NCBI RefSeq assembly: GCF_900167375.1
Contig: NZ_FUWY01000006.1
Coordinates: 112,161-176,160, forward strand
Direction of reading: 5' to 3'
From: Anaerorhabdus furcosa
GTDB lineage: Bacteria; Bacillota_I; Bacilli_A; Erysipelotrichales; Erysipelotrichaceae
DNA length: 64,000 nt
Shown: positions 7,466 through 18,422 of the stretch, one piece after another
How positions within the stretch are numbered: the first letter of the stretch is position 1
Layout of the letters: each line of letters starts with the position of its first letter
Translations under genes and position numbers: made by a program
The notes under the pieces: model-generated
Told to the model about the DNA's origin: nothing
Seen by the model: only the letters and a program-made list of their open reading frames with translations
Database searches by the model: none

Positions 7466-9204
7466 TATCTCACCTTATCGTTAATTTCTAGAAGTACCTT
7501 CTCAAGAAATTCATTTAATTCAACAGTTTCAGATTCTTGTTTTCCATAACGTCTTACATTTACGCTATTTGATGCAATTTCACCTTCACCAACTACAAGT
7601 TGAACTGGAATTTTATGAGTTTGAGCTTCCCTAATACGATAGCCTAATTTTTCATTTCTTGCATCAATTTTGACCCTAATGCCATTTTCTTTTAATATAG
7701 CCTCTACTTTTTGTGCATATTCTAAATGGTTTTCATGATGAACTGGAACAATAACAACTTGTTCAGGTGCTAACCACAATGGGAATGCCCCTGCAAAATG
7801 TTCAATTAAAATCCCAATGAAACGTTCAATTGATCCAAAAATTACACGATGTAACATCACTGGACGAACTTTCTCACCATTTTGATCAATATAATTCAAA
7901 TCAAATCTTTCAGGAAGATTCATATCCAATTGAATAGTTCCACATTGCCATACTCTTCCAAGTGAATCGCGAATATGGAAATCAAGTTTAGGACCATAGA
8001 AAGCACCATCACCTGGATTAATTTTAAATTCTTTACCAGCAGCTTTACAAGCTTTTGCAAGTGCTTCTTCACTCTTATCCCAAATCTCAATTGAACCAAT
8101 GTATTTTTCTTCAGGACGAGTACTTAATTCAATTGAATATTCTAATCCTAGTTGAGAATAGATGCGATCAATAAAGGCAATCAGTGAAACTACTTCGCTT
8201 TCAATTTGTTCAGGAGTCATATAAATATGAGCATCATCTTGAGTAAAAGTACGAACTCTAAATAATCCATTTAAAGCACCACTTGCTTCATGACGATGTA
8301 CTTGTCCAAGTTCACCCATACGAATTGGTAAATCTTTATAAGAATGCAAACCACTTTTAAATACAAGCAAACTACCTGGACAATTCATTGGTTTTATCGC
8401 AAACTCACGATCATCGACATCAGAAATATACATATTTTCTCTATAGTTAAACCAATGCCCTGATACTTCCCATAACTCTTTTGACATCATAATTGGAGTC
8501 TTAATGAACACATAGTTTTCTTTTGTATGTTCATTGTACCAATATTGCTCAAGAATATTACGTAATATCATGCCATTTGGTAAAAAGAAAGGCATTCCTG
8601 GTGCATATTCACTCATCATAAATAGATCTAATTCACGTCCAAGTTTCTTGTGATCACGTTTTTTAGCTTCTTCTAATAAATATAAATGTTCTTTTAAATC
8701 TTCTTCATTTTCAAAACAAATACCATAAACACGTTGAAGCATTTTGTTCTTAGCATCGCCCTTCCAATAAGCTCCAGATACTTTTAGAAGTTTAAAATAC
8801 TTTAATTCTTTTACTGTATCCACATGAGGTCCACGACATAAATCAACAAATTCACCTTGGCGATAACATGTAATCACTGTATCATTTTCATCCATATTTG
8901 AAATTAAATCGATTTTGTAAGGATCATCTTTGAACATTTCCAAAGCTTCCTCTTTTGATAATTCTTCACGAACGATACGTTTACCATCTTTGGAAATCTT
9001 TTTCATTTCCTTTTCAATCTTCTCTAAATCTTCTTCTTTAAGTGAAACATCACCTAAGTCTATATCATAGTAAAACCCATCAGTAATAACTGGTCCTACC
9101 CAAAACATAGCTTGTGGATAAATTCTTTTTACTGCTTGTGCCAGTAAATGTGCACAACTGTGATTCAATACATTCAGTTTTTCATTTTCTTTAATGTTTA
9201 TCAT
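7465..9204 (-). CDS. thrS: Threonyl-tRNA synthetase without TGS domain
   Basis: 579 residues. It begins directly in the editing (N2) domain with HSCAHLLAQ, then a class II catalytic core with MNCPGS (zinc Cys), GQVHRHEASG (motif 2), the zinc His regions and the C-terminal anticodon-binding domain. Usual ThrS is about 640 residues with an N-terminal TGS domain, which is absent here. I chose ATG 9204 because AGGAGG lies 6-7 nt upstream; the frame opens at 9240 but that part belongs to the leader terminator. Expression is controlled by the T-box leader upstream. Confidence 0.95.
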   Translation of the reverse strand: MINIKENEKLNVLNHSCAHLLAQAVKRIYPQAMFWVGPVITDGFYYDIDLGDVSLKEEDLEKIEKEMKKISKDGKRIVREELSKEEALEMFKDDPYKIDLISNMDENDTVITCYRQGEFVDLCRGPHVDTVKELKYFKLLKVSGAYWKGDAKNKMLQRVYGICFENEEDLKEHLYLLEEAKKRDHKKLGRELDLFMMSEYAPGMPFFLPNGMILRNILEQYWYNEHTKENYVFIKTPIMMSKELWEVSGHWFNYRENMYISDVDDREFAIKPMNCPGSLLVFKSGLHSYKDLPIRMGELGQVHRHEASGALNGLFRVRTFTQDDAHIYMTPEQIESEVVSLIAFIDRIYSQLGLEYSIELSTRPEEKYIGSIEIWDKSEEALAKACKAAGKEFKINPGDGAFYGPKLDFHIRDSLGRVWQCGTIQLDMNLPERFDLNYIDQNGEKVRPVMLHRVIFGSIERFIGILIEHFAGAFPLWLAPEQVVIVPVHHENHLEYAQKVEAILKENGIRVKIDARNEKLGYRIREAQTHKIPVQLVVGEGEIASNSVNVRRYGKQESETVELNEFLEKVLLEINDKVR

Positions 9205-9227
9205 GTTTTCTCCTCCTAAACAAATAA

Positions 9228-9437
9228 AAACGCCCTTCAATAAAAGGACGTATAATTACGCGGTACCACCTTAATTCCTAGTTATTTAACTAAGCACTCA
9301 AACAATAACGGTTGCTTCCGGCATCTTTTCAAAAATGCTACTCCCAAGTGGTAATCATAAATCTCATCAATAGTTTTTCACCAACCAACTATCTCTCTAA
9401 TCAAAGTATTTATCATCATGTCTTGTTCATCGTATCT
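9228..9437 (-). ncRNA. T-box leader of thrS (threonine specifier)
   Basis: The leader contains an AGAGA-type element, a specifier loop with ACC followed by A (a Thr codon), the T-box core AAGGTGGTACCGCG at 9259-9272, and an intrinsic terminator with 5' arm ACGTCCTTT, 3' arm AAGGGCGT and a T-run at 9228-9252. Uncharged tRNA-Thr would stabilise the antiterminator and let transcription reach thrS and the lipoprotein gene. The specifier register was confirmed by aligning it to the Val leader at 17.6 kb. Confidence 0.9.
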
Positions 9438-9443
9438 GTAACT

Positions 9444-9472
9444 ATAATAGACTTCTACCTCAAATTTGTCAA
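9444..9472 (-). promoter_or_regulatory. Promoter of thrS operon
   Basis: TTGACA (9467-9472) and TATTAT (9444-9449) on the minus strand, separated by 17 nt and directly before the T-box leader. Confidence 0.85.
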
Positions 9473-9563
9473 CACCCTTGCATCGTACTTAAATCACTTT
9501 CCTTTTATTAATTAGCAAGGAAGATATAATAGAATTATACAGGTAGCTAAAGGAGGATATATC

Positions 9564-10076
9564 ATGGGCAAAAAATCTGTAAATATTGTAGATGTAGATG
9601 TTGAGAAGCTGTTAGAGTATTTAAACAAAGCACTAGCAGAAGAGTGGTTAGCTTACTATCAATACTGGATTGGTGCAAGAATTATGGAAGGTCCTATGCG
9701 TAGTGAAATTGAACCAGAACTATTAATTCATGCCAATGAAGAATTAAATCATGCAACATTAGTTGTTAATCGCATCATTCAACTAGGAGGTACTCCCGTA
9801 CTTACTCCAGCCGATTGGATGAAACTCTCTGATTGCGAATATCAAATACCAAGTGATCCTTACGTTGAAGTTATCCTTGATCAAAATCTTGATGGAGAAC
9901 GTTGTGCTATTGAACGCTATCAACAAATCGCAAAATTTACTGAAGGAAAAGATTTTTCAACCTATCAAATGGCAGTTACAATTCTAAATGATGAGTTAGA
10001 ACATGAAGAAGATATCGAAAGTTGGCTCAAAGACATTGACCGCCTTAAAGAAGATATTAAGAAGTTTAGACTATAA
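9564..10076 (+). CDS. Ferritin-like (bacterioferritin/Dps-superfamily) protein
   Basis: 170 residues forming a four-helix ferritin-like bundle. Likely metal ligands are the Glu of ALAEEWLAYYQY, the ExxNH pair of NEELNHA, and the Glu/His of LNDELEHEEDIESW near the C-terminus. The ATG at 9564 follows AAAGGAGG. A TATAAT box lies at 9525-9530. It is a lone gene with a terminator after it. Iron storage or oxidative-stress protection is likely from the family. Confidence 0.8.
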   Translation: MGKKSVNIVDVDVEKLLEYLNKALAEEWLAYYQYWIGARIMEGPMRSEIEPELLIHANEELNHATLVVNRIIQLGGTPVLTPADWMKLSDCEYQIPSDPYVEVILDQNLDGERCAIERYQQIAKFTEGKDFSTYQMAVTILNDELEHEEDIESWLKDIDRLKEDIKKFRL

Positions 10077-10080
10077 TACA

Positions 10081-10111
10081 CAAAAAGATATTCTTTATTG
10101 AATATCTTTTC
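10081..10111. terminator. Terminator after ferritin-like gene
   Basis: AAAAAGATATTC and GAATATCTTTT form a long A/T-rich stem with A- and T-runs on both sides, so it could work in both directions. It immediately follows the ferritin-like stop. Confidence 0.75.
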
Positions 10112-10116
10112 TAATA

Positions 10117-10145
10117 AATGAAAAGAACTGTTAATAGTAACAGTC
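10117..10145 (-). terminator. Terminator of ppdK
   Basis: On the minus strand GACTGTTA-CTAT-TAACAGTTC forms a stem followed by TTTT. It lies 15 nt beyond the ppdK stop. Confidence 0.7.
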
Positions 10146-10159
10146 CTAATCCCTATAAT

Positions 10160-13100
10160 TTATTTTTTAGTTGTTTTTTTAGCAACTGTTTTTTTTGCTA
10201 CAGCTTTTTTAGCAACAGGTTTCTTTGCTACTGCTTTTTTAGCAACTGGTTTTTTTGCTACAGCTTTTTTAGCTACTGCTTTTTTAGCAACAGGTTTTTT
10301 AGCTTCAACTTTTTTAGCTACTGCTTTCTTAGCAACTGGTTTTTTTGCTACAGCTTTTTTAGCAACTGGTTTTTTAGCTTCAACTTTCTTAGCCACTGCT
10401 TTTTTAGCAACTGGTTTCTTAGTTTCAACTTTTTTAGCTACTGCTTTCTTAGCAACTGGTTTTTTTGCTACAGCTTTTTTAGCTACTGGTTTTTTAGCTT
10501 CAACTTTCTTAGCCACTGCCTTTTTAGCTACTGGTTTTTTTGCTACTGCTTTCTTAGCTACTGGTTTTTTTGCTACCATTCTATTAGCCTCCTTCTTAGC
10601 ATTTTGTTCCGAATCATATTTGATTGCAGCTTGTGCTGCAGCCAATCTAGCAATTGGCACACGATAAGGTGAACAAGATACATAAGTTAATCCTACGCGA
10701 TGACAGAACTCAATAGAGCTTGGATCCCCTCCGTGCTCACCGCATATGCCCAATTTAATATTTGGACGAGTTTGTCTGCCTAATCTAGCAGCCATCTCGA
10801 CTAACTTACCCACTCCTTTTTGGTCTAATCTAGCAAATGGATCTTGCTCATAGATTTTCTTATCATAATAATCTGATAAGAATTGACCAGCATCGTCACG
10901 ACTGAAACCAAATGTCATTTGAGTTAAGTCGTTTGTTCCAAAACTGAAGAACTCAGCTTCTTTTGCTATTTCATCTGCAAGTAATGCAGCTCTTGGAATT
11001 TCAATCATTGTACCAACCATGTAATTTAGTTTAGCTCCTGATTCTTTAATAATTGAATCTGCTGTGCTAATTACGATGTCTTTTACATATTTTAATTCAG
11101 CAACTTCTCCAACAAGTGGAATCATAATTTCAGGTACAATATTGTACTTAGGATGTTTTTTGTTTACATTAATTGCTGCTTCAATTACAGCACGAGTTTG
11201 CATTTCTGCAATTTCTGGATAAGTAACACTTAAACGACATCCACGATGACCCATCATTGGATTAAATTCATGAAGTGATGCAATAACTTGTTTAAGTTCA
11301 TTAACAGTCATTTTCATTTCATGTGCTAATTCTTCAATATCTTTTTCATTTGTTGGTAAGAATTCATGCAATGGTGGATCTAAGTAACGAATTGTTACTG
11401 GACGGTTTTCCATTGCTTCGTAAATTCCTTCAAAATCTCCACGTTGCATTGGAAGTAATTTATCTAATGCAGCACGGCGATGTTCTTCATCACTTGAAAC
11501 AATCATTTCTCTTACTACTTTAATACGGTTTGCATCAAAGAACATATGTTCAGTACGTACAAGTCCAATACCTTCTGCACCAAATAGAATTGCTTGTCTA
11601 GCATCATTTGGTGTATCAGCATTTGTTCTTACTTTCATTGTACGACGAGCATCAGCCCATTTCATAAATGTATCAAAATCACCAGAAATAGATGCAGGAA
11701 CAGTTTTAATTGCTTGTCCATAAATATTTCCAGTTGAACCATCTAATGAAATGAAATCTCCTTCGTGATATTGAATACCACCCACTTCGAAGTAGTGTTC
11801 TTTCTCATTTATTTTAATTTCGCCACATCCCGATACGCAACAACGACCCATACCACGAGCAACTACTGCTGCATGTGATGTCATACCACCACGTACTGTT
11901 AAGATACCTTGAGCAACATGCATACCTTCAATATCTTCAGGACTTGTTTCTAAACGAACTAAGATAACTTTTTTACCCTTATTTGATTCAATAATAGCAC
12001 TTTCAGCTGTGAATACAATTTGTCCACAAGCAGCACCAGGTGATGCAGGAAGTGCACTAGCAATTGGTTTAACTGCTTGCATTTCATAAGCATCAAATTG
12101 AGGATGCAATAAAGAATCCAAAGACTTAGGATCAACCATCATAAGTGCTTGATCTTTTGTAATTAGTTTTTCTTTTACCATGTCACATGCAATTTTTAAT
12201 GCTGCAGCTGCAGTACGTTTACCATTACGAGTTTGAAGCATATAAAGTTTACCCTCTTCAATAGTAAATTCCATATCTTGCATATCTTTATAATGTTTCT
12301 CTAAACGACTACAAATTTCTGTAAATTGTTTATATGCTTTTGGCATAATATTTTTAAGTTCATTAATAGTTTGAGGTGTACGAATACCAGCAACAACATC
12401 TTCACCTTGAGCATTCATTAAGAATTCTCCAAATAATTTGTTTTCTCCAGTAGCTGGATTTCTTGTAAATGCAACTCCAGTACCACAATCATCACCCATA
12501 TTACCAAATACCATGGATTGAACATTAACTGCTGTTCCCCAAGAACTTGGAATATCATTCATCTTACGATAGAAAATAGCACGTGGATTATTCCAAGATT
12601 TAAACACTGCTTCAACTGATTTTACAAGTTGAGTTTTTGCATCTGTAGGGAAATCCTCTTTTAAGTTTTCACGATAGAATGCTTTAAACTTGATTACTAA
12701 ATCTTTTAAATCATCCGCTGTTAAATCAGTATCCAAAGTAATTCGTTTTTCTTCTTTCATTTCATCAATAAGTTCTTCAAAACGACTTTTTGGAAGTCCC
12801 ATAACAACATCCGCAAACATTTGGATGAAACGACGATAGCTATCGTAAGCAAAACGTGGATTATTTGTTTTCTTTGCGATTGTTTCAACTACTTCATCAT
12901 TAATACCAAGATTTAAGATTGTATCCATCATCCCTGGCATTGAAGCACGAGATCCAGAACGTACAGATACAAGAAGTGGATTATCTTTACTTCCCATCTT
13001 TTTCCCTGTAAGTTTTTCTAGAGCTTCTACATTTTGGAAAATTTCTTTTTTAATTAAATCACTAATTTTTTCTCCATCATTGTAGTAAGCAGTACATGCT

Positions 13101-13240
13101 TCAGTAGTAACTGTAAATCCTTGTGGTACAGGCATTCCTAAACTTGTCATCTCTGCAAGATTAGCACCCTTTCCTCCCAAAAGGTCACGCATTGATCCAT
13201 TACCTTCTGAGAATTTGTAAACGTATTTTTTTGTTGGCAT
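10160..13240 (-). CDS. ppdK: Pyruvate, phosphate dikinase with Lys/Ala-rich histone-like C-terminal tail
   Basis: 1,026 residues. Residues 1 to about 875 are a normal PPDK: the nucleotide-binding N-terminus with [10 protein letters not shown], the phospho-histidine motif [15 protein letters not shown], and a PEP/pyruvate barrel with [12 protein letters not shown]. The enzyme interconverts ATP, phosphate and pyruvate with AMP, pyrophosphate and PEP. The family normally ends near residue 875-880. Here the same frame continues into about 139 residues built only of pentapeptides such as [10 protein letters not shown] and VEAKK. The start ATG follows AGGAGGAAAGT. The tail has no role in known PPDKs. 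Confidence 0.95.
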   Translation of the reverse strand: MPTKKYVYKFSEGNGSMRDLLGGKGANLAEMTSLGMPVPQGFTVTTEACTAYYNDGEKISDLIKKEIFQNVEALEKLTGKKMGSKDNPLLVSVRSGSRASMPGMMDTILNLGINDEVVETIAKKTNNPRFAYDSYRRFIQMFADVVMGLPKSRFEELIDEMKEEKRITLDTDLTADDLKDLVIKFKAFYRENLKEDFPTDAKTQLVKSVEAVFKSWNNPRAIFYRKMNDIPSSWGTAVNVQSMVFGNMGDDCGTGVAFTRNPATGENKLFGEFLMNAQGEDVVAGIRTPQTINELKNIMPKAYKQFTEICSRLEKHYKDMQDMEFTIEEGKLYMLQTRNGKRTAAAALKIACDMVKEKLITKDQALMMVDPKSLDSLLHPQFDAYEMQAVKPIASALPASPGAACGQIVFTAESAIIESNKGKKVILVRLETSPEDIEGMHVAQGILTVRGGMTSHAAVVARGMGRCCVSGCGEIKINEKEHYFEVGGIQYHEGDFISLDGSTGNIYGQAIKTVPASISGDFDTFMKWADARRTMKVRTNADTPNDARQAILFGAEGIGLVRTEHMFFDANRIKVVREMIVSSDEEHRRAALDKLLPMQRGDFEGIYEAMENRPVTIRYLDPPLHEFLPTNEKDIEELAHEMKMTVNELKQVIASLHEFNPMMGHRGCRLSVTYPEIAEMQTRAVIEAAINVNKKHPKYNIVPEIMIPLVGEVAELKYVKDIVISTADSIIKESGAKLNYMVGTMIEIPRAALLADEIAKEAEFFSFGTNDLTQMTFGFSRDDAGQFLSDYYDKKIYEQDPFARLDQKGVGKLVEMAARLGRQTRPNIKLGICGEHGGDPSSIEFCHRVGLTYVSCSPYRVPIARLAAAQAAIKYDSEQNAKKEANRMVAKKPVAKKAVAKKPVAKKAVAKKVEAKKPVAKKAVAKKPVAKKAVAKKVETKKPVAKKAVAKKVEAKKPVAKKAVAKKPVAKKAVAKKVEAKKPVAKKAVAKKAVAKKPVAKKAVAKKPVAKKAVAKKTVAKKTTKK
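10163..10579 (-). repeat. 15-bp-period tandem repeat encoding (P/A)VAKK pentapeptides
   Basis: About 27-28 units of 15 bp encode [20 protein letters not shown] and TVAKK. Larger repeats of about 40-75 bp are visible on top of the 15-bp period. The translation resembles eukaryotic histone H1 tails and bacterial AlgP or Hc1-like proteins, which bind DNA through Lys/Ala/Pro repeats. The array is prone to slippage, so its length may vary between strains. Confidence 0.95.
10577..10597 (-). promoter_or_regulatory. Internal Shine-Dalgarno and ATG at the start of the PPDK tail
   Basis: Within ppdK, AAGAAGGAGG (10588-10597) is followed after 8 nt by an in-frame ATG (10577-10579, Met888), exactly where the pentapeptide array begins. 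The site lies in codons AAG AAG GAG, the G-ending forms in a genome that mostly uses A-ending ones. A free 139-residue Lys/Ala-rich protein could be translated from it. That it is used is inference. Confidence 0.45.
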
Positions 13241-13338
13241 ACTTTCCTCCTATTTATTATATGAACTAAAATTTAAAACGGTTACATTTAACTCTAATCT
13301 AATAATAAACTATTCAACGTTTTTTCACAACCAAAAAA

Positions 13339-14283
13339 TTAATTCTCATTTTTATTTATATGAAGATTTATAAACTCAAATACTTTTTCAAAATATTTAT
13401 GATCTAAAAATGATTCAGCATGTTTAGATTCTTGGAATGTACAAAGCTCTTTTTCTGCAGTACACGCATAGAATAAATCAAACACCATTTCAAATGGTGC
13501 GAAACAATCTAGTTCACCATGTAAGAACAATGTAGGTGTACTTGATTGCTTTACTTGACGCAAAGTATTTGCTTCATACAAATTAAAATTCATTTTTGAT
13601 TTACACAAAATATTTACACCTGGAACTAGTGCTCCTAGTGGAACTTTTAGGAATCGTTTGATTTGATACTTCAACAAACTATCAATCGAAGTAAACGCAC
13701 AATCTGAGATTGCACAAACTACATTGCTAGGTAAGAACTCACCTGTTGCATTGAGTACCGCTGTTGCACCCAAAGATGTTCCATGCAATACAATTTTCGC
13801 GTTTTGATTTTGTTTGATTATAAAATCAATCCAATCAATACAATCATAATGTTCTTTCCAGCCAAGTGTTGTGTAATCACCCTCACTTAATCCATATCCT
13901 CTTTGATCAACAATTAAACAATTATATCCTTCATCATAGAAATGTTTAGGAACATCCAAAACTTGTGCTCCAAAAAAATCATAGGCATGAAATACAATCA
14001 CATACTTATCAGAATTATTATTAACTAACGTACCACTTAATCTAAGTCCATCATATGATACAATTTCTACAATTGATTTATCTGCATTTTCAAACCATGC
14101 ATCATTTTCTTTTTTTGTAATCAAAGAATTAGAAAATTCCAAATAACTTGGATTTTTCTTTCTTTTGAAAACCTTAGTAAAAATATATGCACAAGATGCA
14201 CAATATGTTGCACCAACTGCAAGAGTTACTCCCGCTGTTACTGCTAAAACTTTTCCAACTTTGCTACTACTATTCTCTGCCAT
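13339..14283 (-). CDS. Membrane-anchored alpha/beta hydrolase
   Basis: 314 residues. An N-terminal hydrophobic segment (about residues 9-33) is followed by a serine-hydrolase fold with nucleophile elbow GTSLGA, oxyanion region HAYDFFG, an acid near GELDCFAP and the catalytic His in SKHAESF. This is the pattern of the YqkD/BAAT-like alpha/beta hydrolases. The ATG at 14283 has GGAGG 5 nt upstream; the in-frame TTG at 14295 overlaps that site and was rejected. It follows the valS terminator. Substrate unknown. Confidence 0.85.
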   Translation of the reverse strand: MAENSSSKVGKVLAVTAGVTLAVGATYCASCAYIFTKVFKRKKNPSYLEFSNSLITKKENDAWFENADKSIVEIVSYDGLRLSGTLVNNNSDKYVIVFHAYDFFGAQVLDVPKHFYDEGYNCLIVDQRGYGLSEGDYTTLGWKEHYDCIDWIDFIIKQNQNAKIVLHGTSLGATAVLNATGEFLPSNVVCAISDCAFTSIDSLLKYQIKRFLKVPLGALVPGVNILCKSKMNFNLYEANTLRQVKQSSTPTLFLHGELDCFAPFEMVFDLFYACTAEKELCTFQESKHAESFLDHKYFEKVFEFINLHINKNEN

Positions 14284-14297
14284 ACTAACCTCCAAAC

Positions 14298-14357
14298 AAA
14301 AAAAGAAGAGACTTTAAAAGAATTCTAATTAAAAATTCTTATTTAAGTTTTCTCTTC
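14298..14357 (-). terminator. Terminator of the valS operon
   Basis: On the minus strand GAAGAGA pairs with TCTCTTC at the ends of a long imperfect A/T-rich hairpin, followed by TTTTTTT. It lies about 35 nt past the valS stop. Confidence 0.75.
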
Positions 14358-14392
14358 TCACATTTATCACCTATTAATATTTAATGATAAAT

Positions 14393-17005
<2,613 letters not shown>

Positions 17006-17006
17006 C

Positions 17007-17558
17007 TTATTTCCTCCCATCATATTCATCTTTTAATATTGAATATATTTTCTTATCACGATATATACCTTTGCCATCTTTCATTTGTTGGCGAAGAATT
17101 CCATCAAAATGGAAACCTACTTTTTCAATAACACGTTGACTTTTTGTATTTTCAACAAAATGACCAATATCAATTCTTCTTAATCCCAAATCATTAAAGC
17201 CAAGATCAAGTAAGCCTTTCACTGCTTCAACCATGTAACCTTTACCCCAATATTTTCTTTTCAATACATAGCCAATCTCTGCAGTTAAATTACTTGGATT
17301 ATATCCAACAAACTCGCATATACCAATCATTTCATGATTTTCTTTTGACTCCATACATGTAGTTACAAACATCGTTGGACTTTCACGATGAAGAAAAAAC
17401 TTCTCTAATGTATCTTTGGTAACTTCTAGTGAAGTATGTCGTGGAAATGTTAAGTGTTCAATTGTTTCTTCATCACTTGCATACTCATACATGTCTTCTG
17501 CATCATCCATCGTTATTGGTCGAAGGATTAATCTTTCTGTTTCTTTATATAGTTTCAT
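17007..17558 (-). CDS. GNAT acetyltransferase, RimJ/RimL type
   Basis: 183 residues with the GNAT fold: ETERLILRP at the start, the acetyl-CoA loop RKYWGKGYM (Q/RxxGxG/A type), and ending in the [12 protein letters not shown] strand. RimJ/L-type enzymes acetylate protein N-termini or amino groups of small molecules. The ATG at 17558 follows AAGGAG. It is the first gene after the Val T-box, so it is induced together with valS when tRNA-Val is uncharged. Substrate unknown. Confidence 0.85.
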   Translation of the reverse strand: MKLYKETERLILRPITMDDAEDMYEYASDEETIEHLTFPRHTSLEVTKDTLEKFFLHRESPTMFVTTCMESKENHEMIGICEFVGYNPSNLTAEIGYVLKRKYWGKGYMVEAVKGLLDLGFNDLGLRRIDIGHFVENTKSQRVIEKVGFHFDGILRQQMKDGKGIYRDKKIYSILKDEYDGRK

Positions 17559-17578
17559 TTTTCTTCTCCTTATAATAT

Positions 17579-17799
17579 AAAAAACGTCCTTAAACAAAAG
17601 GACGTTTGATTACGCGGTACCACCTTAATTCATAGTTTAAACTATGCACTCAAACTTTTAACGCAAGTGTACGGATTCTTCTATTTACTTAAAGAATCAA
17701 CTCCTAGACTACTGTTCAATAGTTATACCGAATCTTTTTCACCAGCCAAGATTTCTCTATGTGTCACTAACTATTTACTTCCTTCTATTCCAAGTTATT
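17579..17799 (-). ncRNA. T-box leader of the acetyltransferase-valS operon (valine specifier)
   Basis: The T-box core AAGGTGGTACCGCG lies at 17613-17626, followed by an intrinsic terminator with arms ACGTCCTT and AAGGACGT and a T-run (17579-17606). An AGAGA element is present. Aligning the specifier loop with the Thr leader puts GTA (Val) in the specifier position, in the stretch ACAGTAGTCTAGGAG. Confidence 0.9.
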
Positions 17800-17805
17800 A
17801 AGACT

Positions 17806-17833
17806 ATTTTATCAAGATGTTGAAGATTGTCAA
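17806..17833 (-). promoter_or_regulatory. Promoter of the Val T-box operon
   Basis: TTGACA (17828-17833) and TAAAAT (17806-17811), spacing 16 nt, on the minus strand. The -35 box starts 2 nt beyond the engB stop codon. Confidence 0.75.
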
Positions 17834-17834
17834 A

Positions 17835-18422
17835 TTATTTATCATTAATAAATGAATCAATGATACCCCAAAGTTCATCTACACCCTCTTTTTCAGTACT
17901 ACTAAAGTCCAAAATACTGGTTGTAGGTACTCCCAATGTTTCACTAATACATTTCTTCAATTTACTTAACTCACTTCGTTTACATTTATCTTTTTTTGTA
18001 GCAACAACAACAATCGACATATGCAACTCTCTTGCATATTCAATCATTGTAATATCATCTTTTGTTGGTTTATGACGATAATCAACAATGAGGATTAACG
18101 CTCTAAGGTGTTGACGATTTGTAAAATAACCATCCATCATCTCACCAAATTGAATTAATTCTTTTTGACTGCGATTGGCAAACCCATATCCTGGAACATC
18201 GACAAAAATACAACGATTATCTACTTTAAAGAAGTTCAAAAATCGTGTTTTTCCTGGTTTATTCCCAACATATGCAGCTTTTTTACGATCAACGAGTGCA
18301 TTAATAAGTGATGATTTTCCTACATTACTTCTACCTGCTAAGACAAACTCGGGTAAATCAGTTTGCGGACAATCTTCAACTTTTGGTGAACTCGTAAGAA
18401 ATTCTACCTCATGATAAGCCAT
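17835..18422 (-). CDS. engB: Ribosome-biogenesis GTP-binding protein EngB/YsxC
   Basis: 195 residues, a single TRAFAC GTPase domain: G1 GRSNVGKSS, a conserved G2 Thr in KPGKTRFLNF, G3 DVPGYGFA and G4 TKKDK. The protein helps large ribosomal subunit assembly. Its start overlaps the lon stop by one base (TAATG). The lon-engB (ysxC) neighbourhood is conserved in many Firmicutes, which supports the call. Confidence 0.95.
   Translation of the reverse strand: MAYHEVEFLTSSPKVEDCPQTDLPEFVLAGRSNVGKSSLINALVDRKKAAYVGNKPGKTRFLNFFKVDNRCIFVDVPGYGFANRSQKELIQFGEMMDGYFTNRQHLRALILIVDYRHKPTKDDITMIEYARELHMSIVVVATKKDKCKRSELSKLKKCISETLGVPTTSILDFSSTEKEGVDELWGIIDSFINDK

Noticed and set aside
9312..9515. 67-codon plus-strand frame across the thrS leader
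   Set aside because: It lies over a clear T-box and promoter on the other strand and lacks a ribosome binding site.
10163..10579. Regular repeats that might suggest a CRISPR array
   Set aside because: The period is 15 bp without spacers, it is in frame and encodes pentapeptides.
10118..10672. Plus-strand frame of 184 codons rich in Phe, Cys and Ser
   Set aside because: It is the antisense reading of the Lys/Ala repeat of ppdK; it has no ribosome binding site and its composition is an artefact of the repeat.
13273..13287. Possible CcpA cre site upstream of ppdK (ATGTAACCGTTTTAA on the minus strand)
   Set aside because: It misses the conserved C near the 3' end of the consensus; a chance near-match is likely in A/T-rich DNA.
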